NCBI GenBank assembly: GCA_003666385.1 | Contig: QPIN01000042.1 | Location: forward strand, 1-38,201 | Length of the DNA stretch: 38,201 nt | Origin: Methylococcales symbiont of Hymedesmia sp. n. MRB-2018 | GTDB lineage: Bacteria; Pseudomonadota; Gammaproteobacteria; Methylococcales; Methylomonadaceae | Direction: 5' to 3' | Part shown: piece by piece, positions 9,116 to 16,535 of the stretch | Layout: every line of letters begins with the position of its first letter | How positions within the stretch are numbered: position 1 is the stretch's first letter | The notes under the pieces: generated by a model | Told to the model about the DNA's origin: nothing | The model's input: only the letters and a program-made list of their open reading frames with translations | The model's database searches: none | Made by a program: the position numbers and the translations under genes

Positions 9116-10243
9116 ATGGAAAATCTTATCGCTTTATGGGAAAGCACAGGGCTTTATAACTTTTCTGGCTCTCAAGCATTTATGATGCTAGTAGGCTTTT
9201 TACTGTTATTTCTAGCCATCAAAAAAGGTTTTGAACCCTTATTATTATTACCCATTGGCTTTGGTGCCATTCTTAGTAATATCCCCGTTGCAGGTATCGC
9301 AGAACCTGGCGGCATTTTGCACTACCTCTACGGCGGTATAAAAACAGGTGTTTTCCCCCTACTCATTTTTATGGGGGTAGGGGCAATGACTGATTTTGGT
9401 CCCATGTTAGCCAATCCTAAAACCTTACTTTTAGGCGCTGCCGCCCAATTTGGTATCTTTGCCACACTATTAGGTGCACTAGCTTTAAATATGATTCCAG
9501 GACTGGAATTTACTCTAAAAGATGCGGCGGCTATTGCTATTATTGGTGGCGCAGATGGGCCAACAGCTATTTATGTCGCCTCCAAATTAGCCCCAGAATT
9601 ACTCGGTGCCATTGCTGTTGCAGCCTATTCTTATATGGCTTTAGTGCCATTGATTCAACCGCCCATCATGCGCCTACTAACAACAGAAGATGAAAGAAAG
9701 ATTGAAATGCAGCAATTGCGAATTGTCAGCCCCACTGAAAAAATTGTTTTTCCACTGCTGTTACTGACCCTTTGTGCGCTACTGATTCCTTCTGCAGCAC
9801 CTTTAGTAGGTATGTTCTGCTTGGGTAATTTAATGAATAGCTGTGGTGTGGTAGAACGCTTAAGCAAAACAGCTCAAAATGAATTGATCAATATTGTCAC
9901 TATCTTTTTAGGTTTGGCAGTAGGTTCAAAGCTCAGCGCAGAAGCCTTTCTTAAAGCAGAAACCTTGGGTATTTTAGCCTTGGGAGCAGTGGCATTTAGT
10001 ATCGGCACCGCCTGTGGCGTAATAATGGCAAAAATCATGAACAAGTTCAGTAAAACAGACATTAACCCTTTAATAGGTGCCGCTGGTGTTTCTGCCGTAC
10101 CTATGGCCGCTCGTGTTGCCAATAAAGTTGGACTGGAAAGTAATCCGCACAACTTTCTGCTTATGCATGCCATGGGGCCAAATGTTGCAGGTGTCATTGG
10201 TTCTGCGGTAGCTGCGGGAATTTTACTAAGCTTAGTAAAGTAA
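9116..10243 (+). CDS. oadB: Oxaloacetate decarboxylase, beta subunit (Na+ pump)
   Basis: This 375-aa integral membrane protein decarboxylates carboxybiotin and couples it to export of Na+. It has about nine hydrophobic segments. The family hallmarks are [17 protein letters not shown], holding the key aspartate, [15 protein letters not shown], and the C-terminal [21 protein letters not shown]. The length matches the Vibrio-type OadB rather than longer 430-aa versions. It follows oadA by 9 nt with a poor ribosome site, so translation is probably coupled. Confidence 0.96.
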   Translation: MENLIALWESTGLYNFSGSQAFMMLVGFLLLFLAIKKGFEPLLLLPIGFGAILSNIPVAGIAEPGGILHYLYGGIKTGVFPLLIFMGVGAMTDFGPMLANPKTLLLGAAAQFGIFATLLGALALNMIPGLEFTLKDAAAIAIIGGADGPTAIYVASKLAPELLGAIAVAAYSYMALVPLIQPPIMRLLTTEDERKIEMQQLRIVSPTEKIVFPLLLLTLCALLIPSAAPLVGMFCLGNLMNSCGVVERLSKTAQNELINIVTIFLGLAVGSKLSAEAFLKAETLGILALGAVAFSIGTACGVIMAKIMNKFSKTDINPLIGAAGVSAVPMAARVANKVGLESNPHNFLLMHAMGPNVAGVIGSAVAAGILLSLVK

Positions 10244-10286
10244 CCCCGATATGTTTCGTACTGAACTTTTAAAAAATTAGGGTACA

Positions 10287-10317
10287 AGGTGGTGAAACTT
10301 GACAAGTTGTAACACCT
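10287..10317 (+). terminator. Hairpin after oadB
   Basis: AGGTG (10287-10291) pairs with CACCT (10313-10317), and inside it AACTT pairs with AAGTT around a GAC loop. No T-tract follows, so it is at best a weak terminator or a processing stem at the end of the oad operon. Confidence 0.35.
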
Positions 10318-10368
10318 AAGTGCAGCAAACCCATTTTGATAAATAGATAGATTAACCTTAGAATAAAT

Positions 10369-11334
10369 ATGAAAGAAAAGACTTATCCTAAAATAGCAAC
10401 TTATATGGATGCTAAAAAGTTCTCTGCTCCCTATGTTTTCATTCATTCATCCGGTGGTTTAGGCAATAGACTTTTTGCAACGCAAGGAGCCATTCTGCTT
10501 GGTGAGGTATTAAATAGAAAGGTTTACTTTATGTGGGAGTCGAATGTTCATTGTCAAGTTGCTTGGGAAGATATTTTTGAACCCTCTAGCGCATTTGAGT
10601 TTTCACCTTATCTATTTAATAATAAAGGTCTTGGACGGTTTATATCTCGTCAAGTTATATCCCGTATGAAAAAAGGAAATCCTATATACAAACGTGTCAT
10701 GAAAAGAATTGCTAGGGCTATAGTTGGTCTAAAAATACGTTATTGGTATGGGTTTGATTTAAAAATTAATCCCACCAATTACATGAAATTCATCAGCAAT
10801 CAAAAAATTAATATTGCTTTATTGAATCGCAAAAATGCCATTTATATGCGAGCTTGGCATAATATATTTCGCAAGTATTATCAACAGGATGATGATATAA
10901 AAATTAAGTATGATTTTTATAAACCCATCCCTTTACTACAAAAAAGAATTGATGCTATCACTCAATTATTTAAGGATTGCACGGTTATTGGTGTGCATAT
11001 TAGACGCACCGATCATAAAACATGTATTAAAGCAAGCCCTACTGAAATGTTTATAAAAGCGATGCAATGCGAGATTGCTAACTGTGCTGGTGTTGTATTT
11101 TTTGTCGCCTCAGATGATCCAAAAGAAATAATAACAATGCAAAATATTTTTGGCGACCGTATCATAACCCAACCCGCAATCACTTATGGTAGGGAAAATA
11201 AAGCGGGCATGCAAAGTGCGGTTATTGATTTATTTTGTCTGGCAAATACAAATAAACTTATTGGATCTTCCAGGTCAACCTTTTCAGAATTAGCGGCAAA
11301 AATGGGAGGGATAAAAGTTCATTGGGCAGAGTAA
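10369..11334 (+). CDS. Fucosyltransferase-like glycosyltransferase
   Basis: The 321-aa protein has the layout of the GT11/GT23/GT68 fucosyltransferase superfamily. There is an N-terminal GGLGNRLFATQGA loop (residues 27-39), a central GVHIRRTDH motif matching the GDP-fucose-binding HxRRxD, an ASDD segment, and a C-terminal SSRSTFSELAAKMGG. It probably adds fucose or a related sugar from a GDP donor to a surface glycan; donor and acceptor are unknown. No signal or membrane segment is seen, so it would act in the cytoplasm. It stands alone, AT-rich, between the oad operon and an insertion-sequence remnant, with no other glycan genes, which suggests transfer. Confidence 0.8.
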   Translation: MKEKTYPKIATYMDAKKFSAPYVFIHSSGGLGNRLFATQGAILLGEVLNRKVYFMWESNVHCQVAWEDIFEPSSAFEFSPYLFNNKGLGRFISRQVISRMKKGNPIYKRVMKRIARAIVGLKIRYWYGFDLKINPTNYMKFISNQKINIALLNRKNAIYMRAWHNIFRKYYQQDDDIKIKYDFYKPIPLLQKRIDAITQLFKDCTVIGVHIRRTDHKTCIKASPTEMFIKAMQCEIANCAGVVFFVASDDPKEIITMQNIFGDRIITQPAITYGRENKAGMQSAVIDLFCLANTNKLIGSSRSTFSELAAKMGGIKVHWAE

Positions 11335-11458
11335 AAGCATTCATTAGAAAACACAAAACCATACTCCTTTATCCAAAAAACTTGTTATGAGAAAAATGGA
11401 GAGAGGCTACTTTTTTATCAATTATTCTCATTTTTTTGTAATAAAAATGGCTGTATTA

Positions 11459-11650
11459 TCATAAAAAATAGCTTACTCCCATTACTCTACAAACGAGTAA
11501 ATACCCATTAATCAGCTGTAAATATAACTTACCCCTAAGCAAATAAGCCATCGTTTTAAAATGCTTTTTGCCATAAGCTCTGGGCTTTCTTTTTGTCGCT
11601 TGAATAACTGAGTTTAACCCTTGCAAAATACCGTTACTGATATTGCCCAC
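11459..11650 (-). pseudogene. ISL3 family transposase, C-terminal fragment
   Basis: About 62 codons remain of a transposase. NGILQGLNSVIQATKRKPRAYGKKHF followed by a GKLYLQLINGYL ending matches the conserved C-terminus of ISL3-type DDE transposases. An in-frame TAG stands immediately upstream, so the catalytic part is absent. The fragment abuts the stop codon of the PepSY gene, which marks an old insertion and deletion at the end of the Fur-linked operon. Confidence 0.75.
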
Positions 11651-11657
11651 ATACTAT

Positions 11658-12182
11658 TTATTTACTAGGTTCTGCATAAGCCCGCTTTTTCTTCATGTAA
11701 GGTAAAAGAAACAAATACATACCTGTTAACCAAAGAATTAATAATACTAAAGCTGTAGGTAAAAAAACCATGAGCTTTATATTATTATGAAAGAAGCTAC
11801 CATCATGTAAGGCTTCAATAGTATCTGAACGTCGATATGCAACTTGTAATATCCCCGCTTTTTCGGGGTCTATTTGAATTTCCCAGCCATTATTGGCCTG
11901 TATTTTAATCACACCTTTACTGGGTCGAACATCCAATCGTTTGATATCTTCCCACTGCTTAATATTAGCTTTTGAAACGGTTTGAGCAACTGCTAAAATT
12001 TTATCAAAACCTACCAAAGGTGTTTTAAACTGAGTTTTAATTGTTGCTGGCTGTATCCAAGTGCTTTCTTTTTTTAATAGCAATAAAACCCCACTAACAA
12101 TAACAATCAATAACGGGATAGCGCAAATAATAGAACCCCAATAATGCACTGTTCTATTTAATCTATTCCATCTTATTTTCAT
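11658..12182 (-). CDS. PepSY-associated TM protein, possible ferric reductase subunit
   Basis: The 174-aa protein has a membrane helix at about 14-37, a periplasmic PepSY-like section, and a second helix at about 138-160. The family pattern is clear: RTVHYWG before helix 1 (H13) and IEALHDGSFF before helix 2 (H126, H132). PepSY membrane proteins include reductases of ferric siderophores, and these histidines could bind haem. It is the last gene of the Fur-linked operon and overlaps the preceding gene by 4 nt (ATGA). Its short two-helix form suggests it works with the four-helix neighbour as one complex. Confidence 0.75.
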   Translation of the reverse strand: MKIRWNRLNRTVHYWGSIICAIPLLIVIVSGVLLLLKKESTWIQPATIKTQFKTPLVGFDKILAVAQTVSKANIKQWEDIKRLDVRPSKGVIKIQANNGWEIQIDPEKAGILQVAYRRSDTIEALHDGSFFHNNIKLMVFLPTALVLLILWLTGMYLFLLPYMKKKRAYAEPSK

Positions 12183-12688
12183 AATATTTTATTAGTTTCT
12201 TTTTTAAAACCAGAAAAAAACCAAACTTTTAATATATAAAGCCTTCTCTTTCTTCTTAAATAAATGCCTAAAAAAATATGGAGCATCAGCTGGAATGGCA
12301 AAATAAAACCCACAAGGGCATGGCTATTACTCACCCATAAGCGCCATTCTTCATTCGCCAGATAGTACAATAAATAAGCTGTAAAAATTTGAAAGCTGAT
12401 AGAAGCAAAGAGTATAGAACCCAAGATACGCATTCTATTCATTTTCCAGCTACTAATAAAATGTGGTATCAGTAAGGCTCCAAAGACTATCATCATTAAA
12501 AAAGCAGAGGCTCCATGAACCATTAATACTGGAAATTGCCAAGGATGCTTTTCTAAGCCAAAGTCTCCCTCTACAGTGAACCAATTGCTTAAAATATAAA
12601 ATCCCGATCCAGTGACCCAGCTAAGAAATAAGACACAAAACAATAGTGAGCGATAAGGAGCAGGAAACTTAGTTTTAACTAACATCAA
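12179..12688 (-). CDS. Four-helix membrane protein, probable cytochrome b-like subunit
   Basis: This 169-aa protein has four hydrophobic helices at about 13-33, 52-76, 88-110 and 122-143. Histidines sit in or at the ends of them (H58 and H76 in helix 2, H123 and H137 in helix 4), a pattern suited to holding b-type haem, as in DUF4405 or b561-like proteins. I infer an electron-carrying membrane subunit; the family label is not certain. It lies between apbE (5-nt gap) and the PepSY gene (4-nt overlap). Confidence 0.6.
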   Translation of the reverse strand: MMLVKTKFPAPYRSLLFCVLFLSWVTGSGFYILSNWFTVEGDFGLEKHPWQFPVLMVHGASAFLMMIVFGALLIPHFISSWKMNRMRILGSILFASISFQIFTAYLLYYLANEEWRLWVSNSHALVGFILPFQLMLHIFLGIYLRRKRRLYILKVWFFSGFKKETNKIL

Positions 12689-12693
12689 ATAAT

Positions 12694-13500
12694 TTATGGA
12701 TCTATAAATAAAGCTTGAGCTTGAAACTGATCTAAAACGGATTGATAGTCAGACATTAAAAATACTACTTTAGTTAAGGCATCTGCAACGATACAACTAT
12801 TCGCAAAAACAGAAACACTTCGCTTATCAGCGACAGTTTGTTTTGTACGGGGTGAAATAATGGTATGTTCAGCCTCTGTATTATCTCCTGAACTACTTGC
12901 GACAGCTCTATTTTTCATGGCGACAGCTACAATCTCGCCCTTTTTAGAATAAGGCTTTCTTATACCCAGTTGCTGCCCTTTCCAGTGCGTCATTCGCATA
13001 TCTCCACCAGCATTTATGATTGCTTGAATATTTGAATCTAAAGTACTCATTGCTTGGTCTATAGCATAGCCTTTTGCAATACCTCCTAAATCCAATTGCA
13101 AAGGCTTTTTAAAGGATAAGAAGCTATCATCTAAAGCAATATCTTGCCAATTTGCCGATAGATCAACTGAAAAGCCGTGGTCGGGTAACAAACTTAACTG
13201 AACTAATTTTGGGGCAATGCTTATATCATAAAGCCCAGCAGTTAATCGACTTATTCTTAACGCTAATGCCAAGACTTTATGCATATCTTTTGAAACTTTA
13301 TGGGCACAGATATGAGCACTAACATTTATCACTGACAATTCACTGTCAGGGTTATGGTAACTCATCAATTGCTCAATCCGAGCAATCTCCATAAATGCCA
13401 ACTCACTTTGCTGTATAAGCTCATCATCTGATAAATCAGCCTTAAGAGTTACCTCAACAAAAGTACCCAATAAGAGTTTACAGCGACTGATTTCATTCAT
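12694..13500 (-). CDS. apbE: FAD:protein FMN transferase, leaderless
   Basis: ApbE attaches FMN to a threonine of target flavoproteins, using FAD and a divalent metal. Motifs of this 268-aa protein: LGTFVEV (11-17), DLGGIAKGYAID (137-148), NAGGDMR (163-169), ASSSGD (201-206), H212 and CIVADALTK (236-244). There is no signal peptide: the N-terminus begins a few residues before the conserved LGTFVEV, and an in-frame stop lies seven codons upstream. It therefore seems to act in the cytoplasm, unlike the exported lipoprotein type. The likely substrate is the FMN-binding protein encoded just upstream. Confidence 0.93.
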   Translation of the reverse strand: MNEISRCKLLLGTFVEVTLKADLSDDELIQQSELAFMEIARIEQLMSYHNPDSELSVINVSAHICAHKVSKDMHKVLALALRISRLTAGLYDISIAPKLVQLSLLPDHGFSVDLSANWQDIALDDSFLSFKKPLQLDLGGIAKGYAIDQAMSTLDSNIQAIINAGGDMRMTHWKGQQLGIRKPYSKKGEIVAVAMKNRAVASSSGDNTEAEHTIISPRTKQTVADKRSVSVFANSCIVADALTKVVFLMSDYQSVLDQFQAQALFIDP

Positions 13501-13606
13501 TGCCTGGTTATTTCTAGGTTAAAGACCATCTCTATTAATCCTGTTTGAGCAGATATGCCTGTATGCTTTTCGAGAATTAACTGGAATTAAACAAGAAACA
13601 TTAACC

Positions 13607-13629
13607 TGCCATGCACTTATGTGCTGGCA
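13607..13629 (-). promoter_or_regulatory. Intercistronic hairpin inside the Fur-linked operon
   Basis: TGCCA/TGGCA and GCAC/GTGC arms with a TTAT loop and one bulged base form a 9-bp stem in the 140-nt gap between the FMN-binding gene and apbE. There is no adjacent T-run in either direction. It may stabilise or partly attenuate the message, giving more of the two upstream products than of apbE and the membrane subunits. Confidence 0.45.
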
Positions 13630-13640
13630 TTCAGGATACT

Positions 13641-14186
13641 CTAAAGATCCTTCAAAACTAAAAACCAAGTCTGAGATAAGCGGTTAATACCATCTGTAAT
13701 ATGCTTACAAGACAATGTTGCACCAGAAATATTTTTTATTTGCTCATCCAGTTCTAAGAGTTCACTATGATCTTTTCCATGAAACTGCGCGCGCCATTTA
13801 GGATGATTGACTTCATAACCATAAGTTTCAACATATCTCAAAATTTCAAACCCTTTTACTTTACCTTCAGAAGTGTAAGCAAAGGCTATATCAATATTTT
13901 CATGTTTGCCTATTATCTGGTCAACAATAAACCAACCACCCTTTTCTGTTTTCCATAATTGCAGATTATTATTTCTGACATTAGAATCAGAAGCATCTTC
14001 AATTAACTCAACTTGCTCATCCGTTAAAGTTAAGGCAATCTTGGTCATAGGTGTATCAGCCCAAAGCAACTTTTTTGCCTGTTCAATAGACATATAGATA
14101 TTATCTTCTGCCAGAACGACTGAAGTTGAAAGTGCCGCAGTAGCTGAGGACAATAGCAACAGTTTATTAAATTTACGTCTATCCAT
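13641..14186 (-). CDS. Tat-exported FMN-binding protein with SGAT flavinylation site
   Basis: The 181-aa protein begins with a Tat-like signal (DRRKFNK, then a hydrophobic stretch to about residue 26). It ends in an FMN-binding domain whose flavinylation motif is visible: EQIKNISGATLS, with T157 the expected acceptor of FMN. The RnfG/NqrC family uses the same motif. It would be a periplasmic one-domain flavin electron carrier, modified by the apbE product encoded two steps on. It follows the outer-membrane gene by 28 nt in the operon. Confidence 0.85.
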   Translation of the reverse strand: MDRRKFNKLLLLSSATAALSTSVVLAEDNIYMSIEQAKKLLWADTPMTKIALTLTDEQVELIEDASDSNVRNNNLQLWKTEKGGWFIVDQIIGKHENIDIAFAYTSEGKVKGFEILRYVETYGYEVNHPKWRAQFHGKDHSELLELDEQIKNISGATLSCKHITDGINRLSQTWFLVLKDL

Positions 14187-14214
14187 TTTTCAAACTAAGG
14201 GTATTTATTAATTT

Positions 14215-15153
14215 CTAAAATTCATGTGCAAATGTCAAACCAACATGTAATTGCTCATGCTCATCAAAATTCAGGCCATCTTTGGTATAAGCATTGGTTG
14301 AACCACCACCATAAATTTGAAACAATAAACCTGCAGTAACCCACCAGTCTTTTTGTGAATAATGAATGGTAGGACCTAAGTAGTTACCATTTTGATGCTG
14401 TGTACCAATTCTAATATCAGACGCATCCCAGCTTGATCTTTGAAGCTCTGGGTCAAACTCCCCATCTTCTTGAGGGTTTAGATAGTCTGATTGATGTCTA
14501 AATTCCAAACCGACAAACCAATTTGGTGCAAAACGATAAGCGATACCCGCAGAAATATCGAGTGCAATTTCTTCTTCTAAAACACCTGGACCTTTTCTCC
14601 GCTCCAACTCAATTTTTGGATTAATTGCTATTACTAACCTGTCATCCAAGAAATTCTTTTGAAAAAAATTAGTGAATACATAGCTATGTTGACGAATGGG
14701 CGAACCATCTAAACGATACCTACCTCGATACTCATAAGCAAACCCAAATGAATATCCCATAAAATCTTTATACGGACTAAAAAAATTATATTTTGCACCT
14801 ACTTCAAAACCACCAAATTGCGTTTTATCAAAGCTCTTTCCCTCACCGCCTTGAGTTTCAAACATAGGATTTAGATTTTCATCCGTTATTTCATAATGAT
14901 GATCAAAAATCATCACTTCGCCGTAGACTGTTAATTGATCTGTAATACCAAATTCAATTTCTGGGCGAATGTCATTAAAAACATAATCTCCCGACCCTTT
15001 TCCTATTCTTGATATATCGCTTAACTTCAACTCAAAACTTCCCGCCGGCCTAGTGTCTGTTCCTTTTGCATATAGCCATAAGCTTTCATCCGCAGAAACT
15101 GTCTGACTAACACTTAAAGTGGCAAGCATGAGACTAAAAAAACGTAAAAACAT
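14215..15153 (-). CDS. Outer-membrane beta-barrel protein, iron-regulated
   Basis: The 312-aa product has a signal peptide (about 1-21, cut after VSA), alternating amphipathic strands with aromatic girdles, and ends in a terminal phenylalanine (TFAHEF), the usual barrel-sorting signature. The pattern GITDQLTVYGEV, GGFEVGAKYNFF, GIAYRFAPNWFVGLEFRH resembles DUF6662-type outer-membrane proteins; the function is unknown. It is first in the operon with the FMN-binding protein, ApbE and two membrane redox proteins, behind a Fur box, so a link to iron acquisition or outer-surface redox is inferred. A GGGAG ribosome site lies 8 nt before the ATG. Confidence 0.75.
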   Translation of the reverse strand: MFLRFFSLMLATLSVSQTVSADESLWLYAKGTDTRPAGSFELKLSDISRIGKGSGDYVFNDIRPEIEFGITDQLTVYGEVMIFDHHYEITDENLNPMFETQGGEGKSFDKTQFGGFEVGAKYNFFSPYKDFMGYSFGFAYEYRGRYRLDGSPIRQHSYVFTNFFQKNFLDDRLVIAINPKIELERRKGPGVLEEEIALDISAGIAYRFAPNWFVGLEFRHQSDYLNPQEDGEFDPELQRSSWDASDIRIGTQHQNGNYLGPTIHYSQKDWWVTAGLLFQIYGGGSTNAYTKDGLNFDEHEQLHVGLTFAHEF

Positions 15154-15185
15154 ATATAAACTCCCTATCTATTAGCTAAAATGCA

Positions 15186-15235
15186 AGTATACGCAATACA
15201 ACTCTAAATGTAAATGTAAATGATAATGATTATTA
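15186..15235 (-). promoter_or_regulatory. Promoter with adjacent Fur box
   Basis: On the minus strand TTTACA (15209-15214), a 17-nt spacer and TATACT (15186-15191) form a good sigma70 promoter for the five-gene operon. Immediately upstream, TGATAAT-G-ATTATTA (15221-15235) matches the 7-1-7 Fur consensus TGATAAT-N-ATTATCA in 14 of 15 positions. Further AAATG steps at 15206-15223 could extend the site over the -35. Repression by iron-loaded Fur is expected. Confidence 0.8.
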
Positions 15236-15240
15236 GACGT

Positions 15241-15597
15241 ATTTATAGGGCAATCGGGCTTAAAAGTACTTAACAATAATGGGAACACTACTTTTATTAC
15301 AAAAAATGAGATTAATTTATAAAAAGTAGCCTTGTATCATCCACAGCCGTGTAATAAAAACATTTTTTAATCAATGTTTCACATATTAAATTTTGTTTTC
15401 AATTACACTATCTGCTGGAATTGGATAAATGATGTTTTAAGTAGCCTGAGATTTAAAAATCTGTGGGGCAGATTAACACCCATCCATCCCTTAATTTCAC
15501 CAATGCGAACGGTATCATCTGCAATCTTGCGTTAGTACGAAGTTATGGGTCTTTAAAAAACATTCAGTTCAACTAAACTAAAGAATTAAACAAAATT
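15241..15597. other. Intergenic region upstream of moaB
   Basis: This stretch between the Fur-controlled promoter (minus) and moaB (plus) is AT-rich. I see no convincing ORF, RNA gene or repeat in it. It must hold the moaB promoter, but no hexamer pair stands out. Confidence 0.5.
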
Positions 15598-16119
15598 GTG
15601 AATAAAGAAAAAAAGTTTATAGCATTAAACATAGCCGTGTTAACCATATCAGACTCCAGAACTGAAGTGGATGATGTGTCGGGGAAAGTATTGCTAGAAC
15701 GTGTGGAAAAAGCGGGGCATCAGCTATTTGCAAAGAAAATTGTCAAAGATGATATTTATCAAATCAGAGCCGTTATTTCAAACTGGATTGTTGAGGATGC
15801 TGTTAATGCTGTGATAACTACAGGCGGAACAGGAGTTACAGGAAGGGACGGTACGCCAGAAGCGGTAACGCCCCTACTCGATAAAGTGCTGGATGGTTTT
15901 GGTGAGGTTTTTAGAATGTTATCTTATCAAAATATTAAAACCTCTACGATGCAATCCCGAGCGATTGCCGGTGTCGCCAACGGGACTTACATTTTTTGTC
16001 TGCCTGGCTCCTCAGGAGCTTGCAAAACGGCATGGGATGATTTGATTAAAGAGCAATTGGATTTTAGTACCAGACCCTGTAATTTAGTGCAATTAATGCC
16101 AAGACTAAAGGAAAGATAA
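15598..16119 (+). CDS. moaB: Molybdenum cofactor biosynthesis protein B
   Basis: The 173-aa protein belongs to the MogA/MoaB family, which adenylates molybdopterin or binds it during Mo-cofactor synthesis. Visible motifs are ISDSR near residue 18, ITTGGTGVTGRDGTPEAV in the middle (substrate loop) and LPGSSGACKTAWDDLI toward the end. The start is GTG 15598; the ribosome site is weak. Its TAA shares one base with the ATG of the DUF423 gene. No other moa gene is here, so whether it serves as MoaB or MogA cannot be decided from context. Confidence 0.92.
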   Translation: MNKEKKFIALNIAVLTISDSRTEVDDVSGKVLLERVEKAGHQLFAKKIVKDDIYQIRAVISNWIVEDAVNAVITTGGTGVTGRDGTPEAVTPLLDKVLDGFGEVFRMLSYQNIKTSTMQSRAIAGVANGTYIFCLPGSSGACKTAWDDLIKEQLDFSTRPCNLVQLMPRLKER

Positions 16120-16511
16120 TGCGATCTGTTTTTTTGTTTATCAGTGCAGTATGTGGTTTAAGTGGTGTGGCCATGGGGGCCTTTGGTGCGCATGGCTTAA
16201 AAGCAGTTTTGAGTGTTGAAATGATGCAAGTTTATAAAACGGCAGTAGATTACCATATATGGCACGCCTTAGGCTTAGGTTTAATAGCTTTAATTCAATT
16301 ACATTTTCCACAAGCTGTTTTGCTGAAATGGGCGGGCTGGATGATGTTGATTGGAATTATTTTCTTTTCTGGTAGCTTGTATTTTTTAGCGCTACTTGAA
16401 TTAAAGTGGCTAGGCATGATTACGCCTTTGGGTGGTGTTTATTTTATTCTGTCATGGTTGCTACTTGCTGTATTCGCTTTTCAATCGGGTGATTCTAAAG
16501 AGTTTATTTGA
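16119..16511 (+). CDS. DUF423 family membrane protein
   Basis: This 130-aa protein has four hydrophobic helices. The DUF423 (YgdD-like) signature is at the N-terminus, SGVAMGAFGAHGLK, and VDYHIWHALGLGL follows. The function of the family is not known. It overlaps the moaB stop by one base (TAATG) and lies 24 nt before pepN, so the three probably share a transcript. Confidence 0.92.
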   Translation: MRSVFLFISAVCGLSGVAMGAFGAHGLKAVLSVEMMQVYKTAVDYHIWHALGLGLIALIQLHFPQAVLLKWAGWMMLIGIIFFSGSLYFLALLELKWLGMITPLGGVYFILSWLLLAVFAFQSGDSKEFI

Positions 16512-16535
16512 TGGTAATAATGAGGACAAACAATA

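Noticed and set aside
10299-10304. TTGACA before the fucosyltransferase gene as a -35 box
   Set aside because: No -10-like hexamer occurs 16-18 nt downstream, and the bases are part of the hairpin after oadB.
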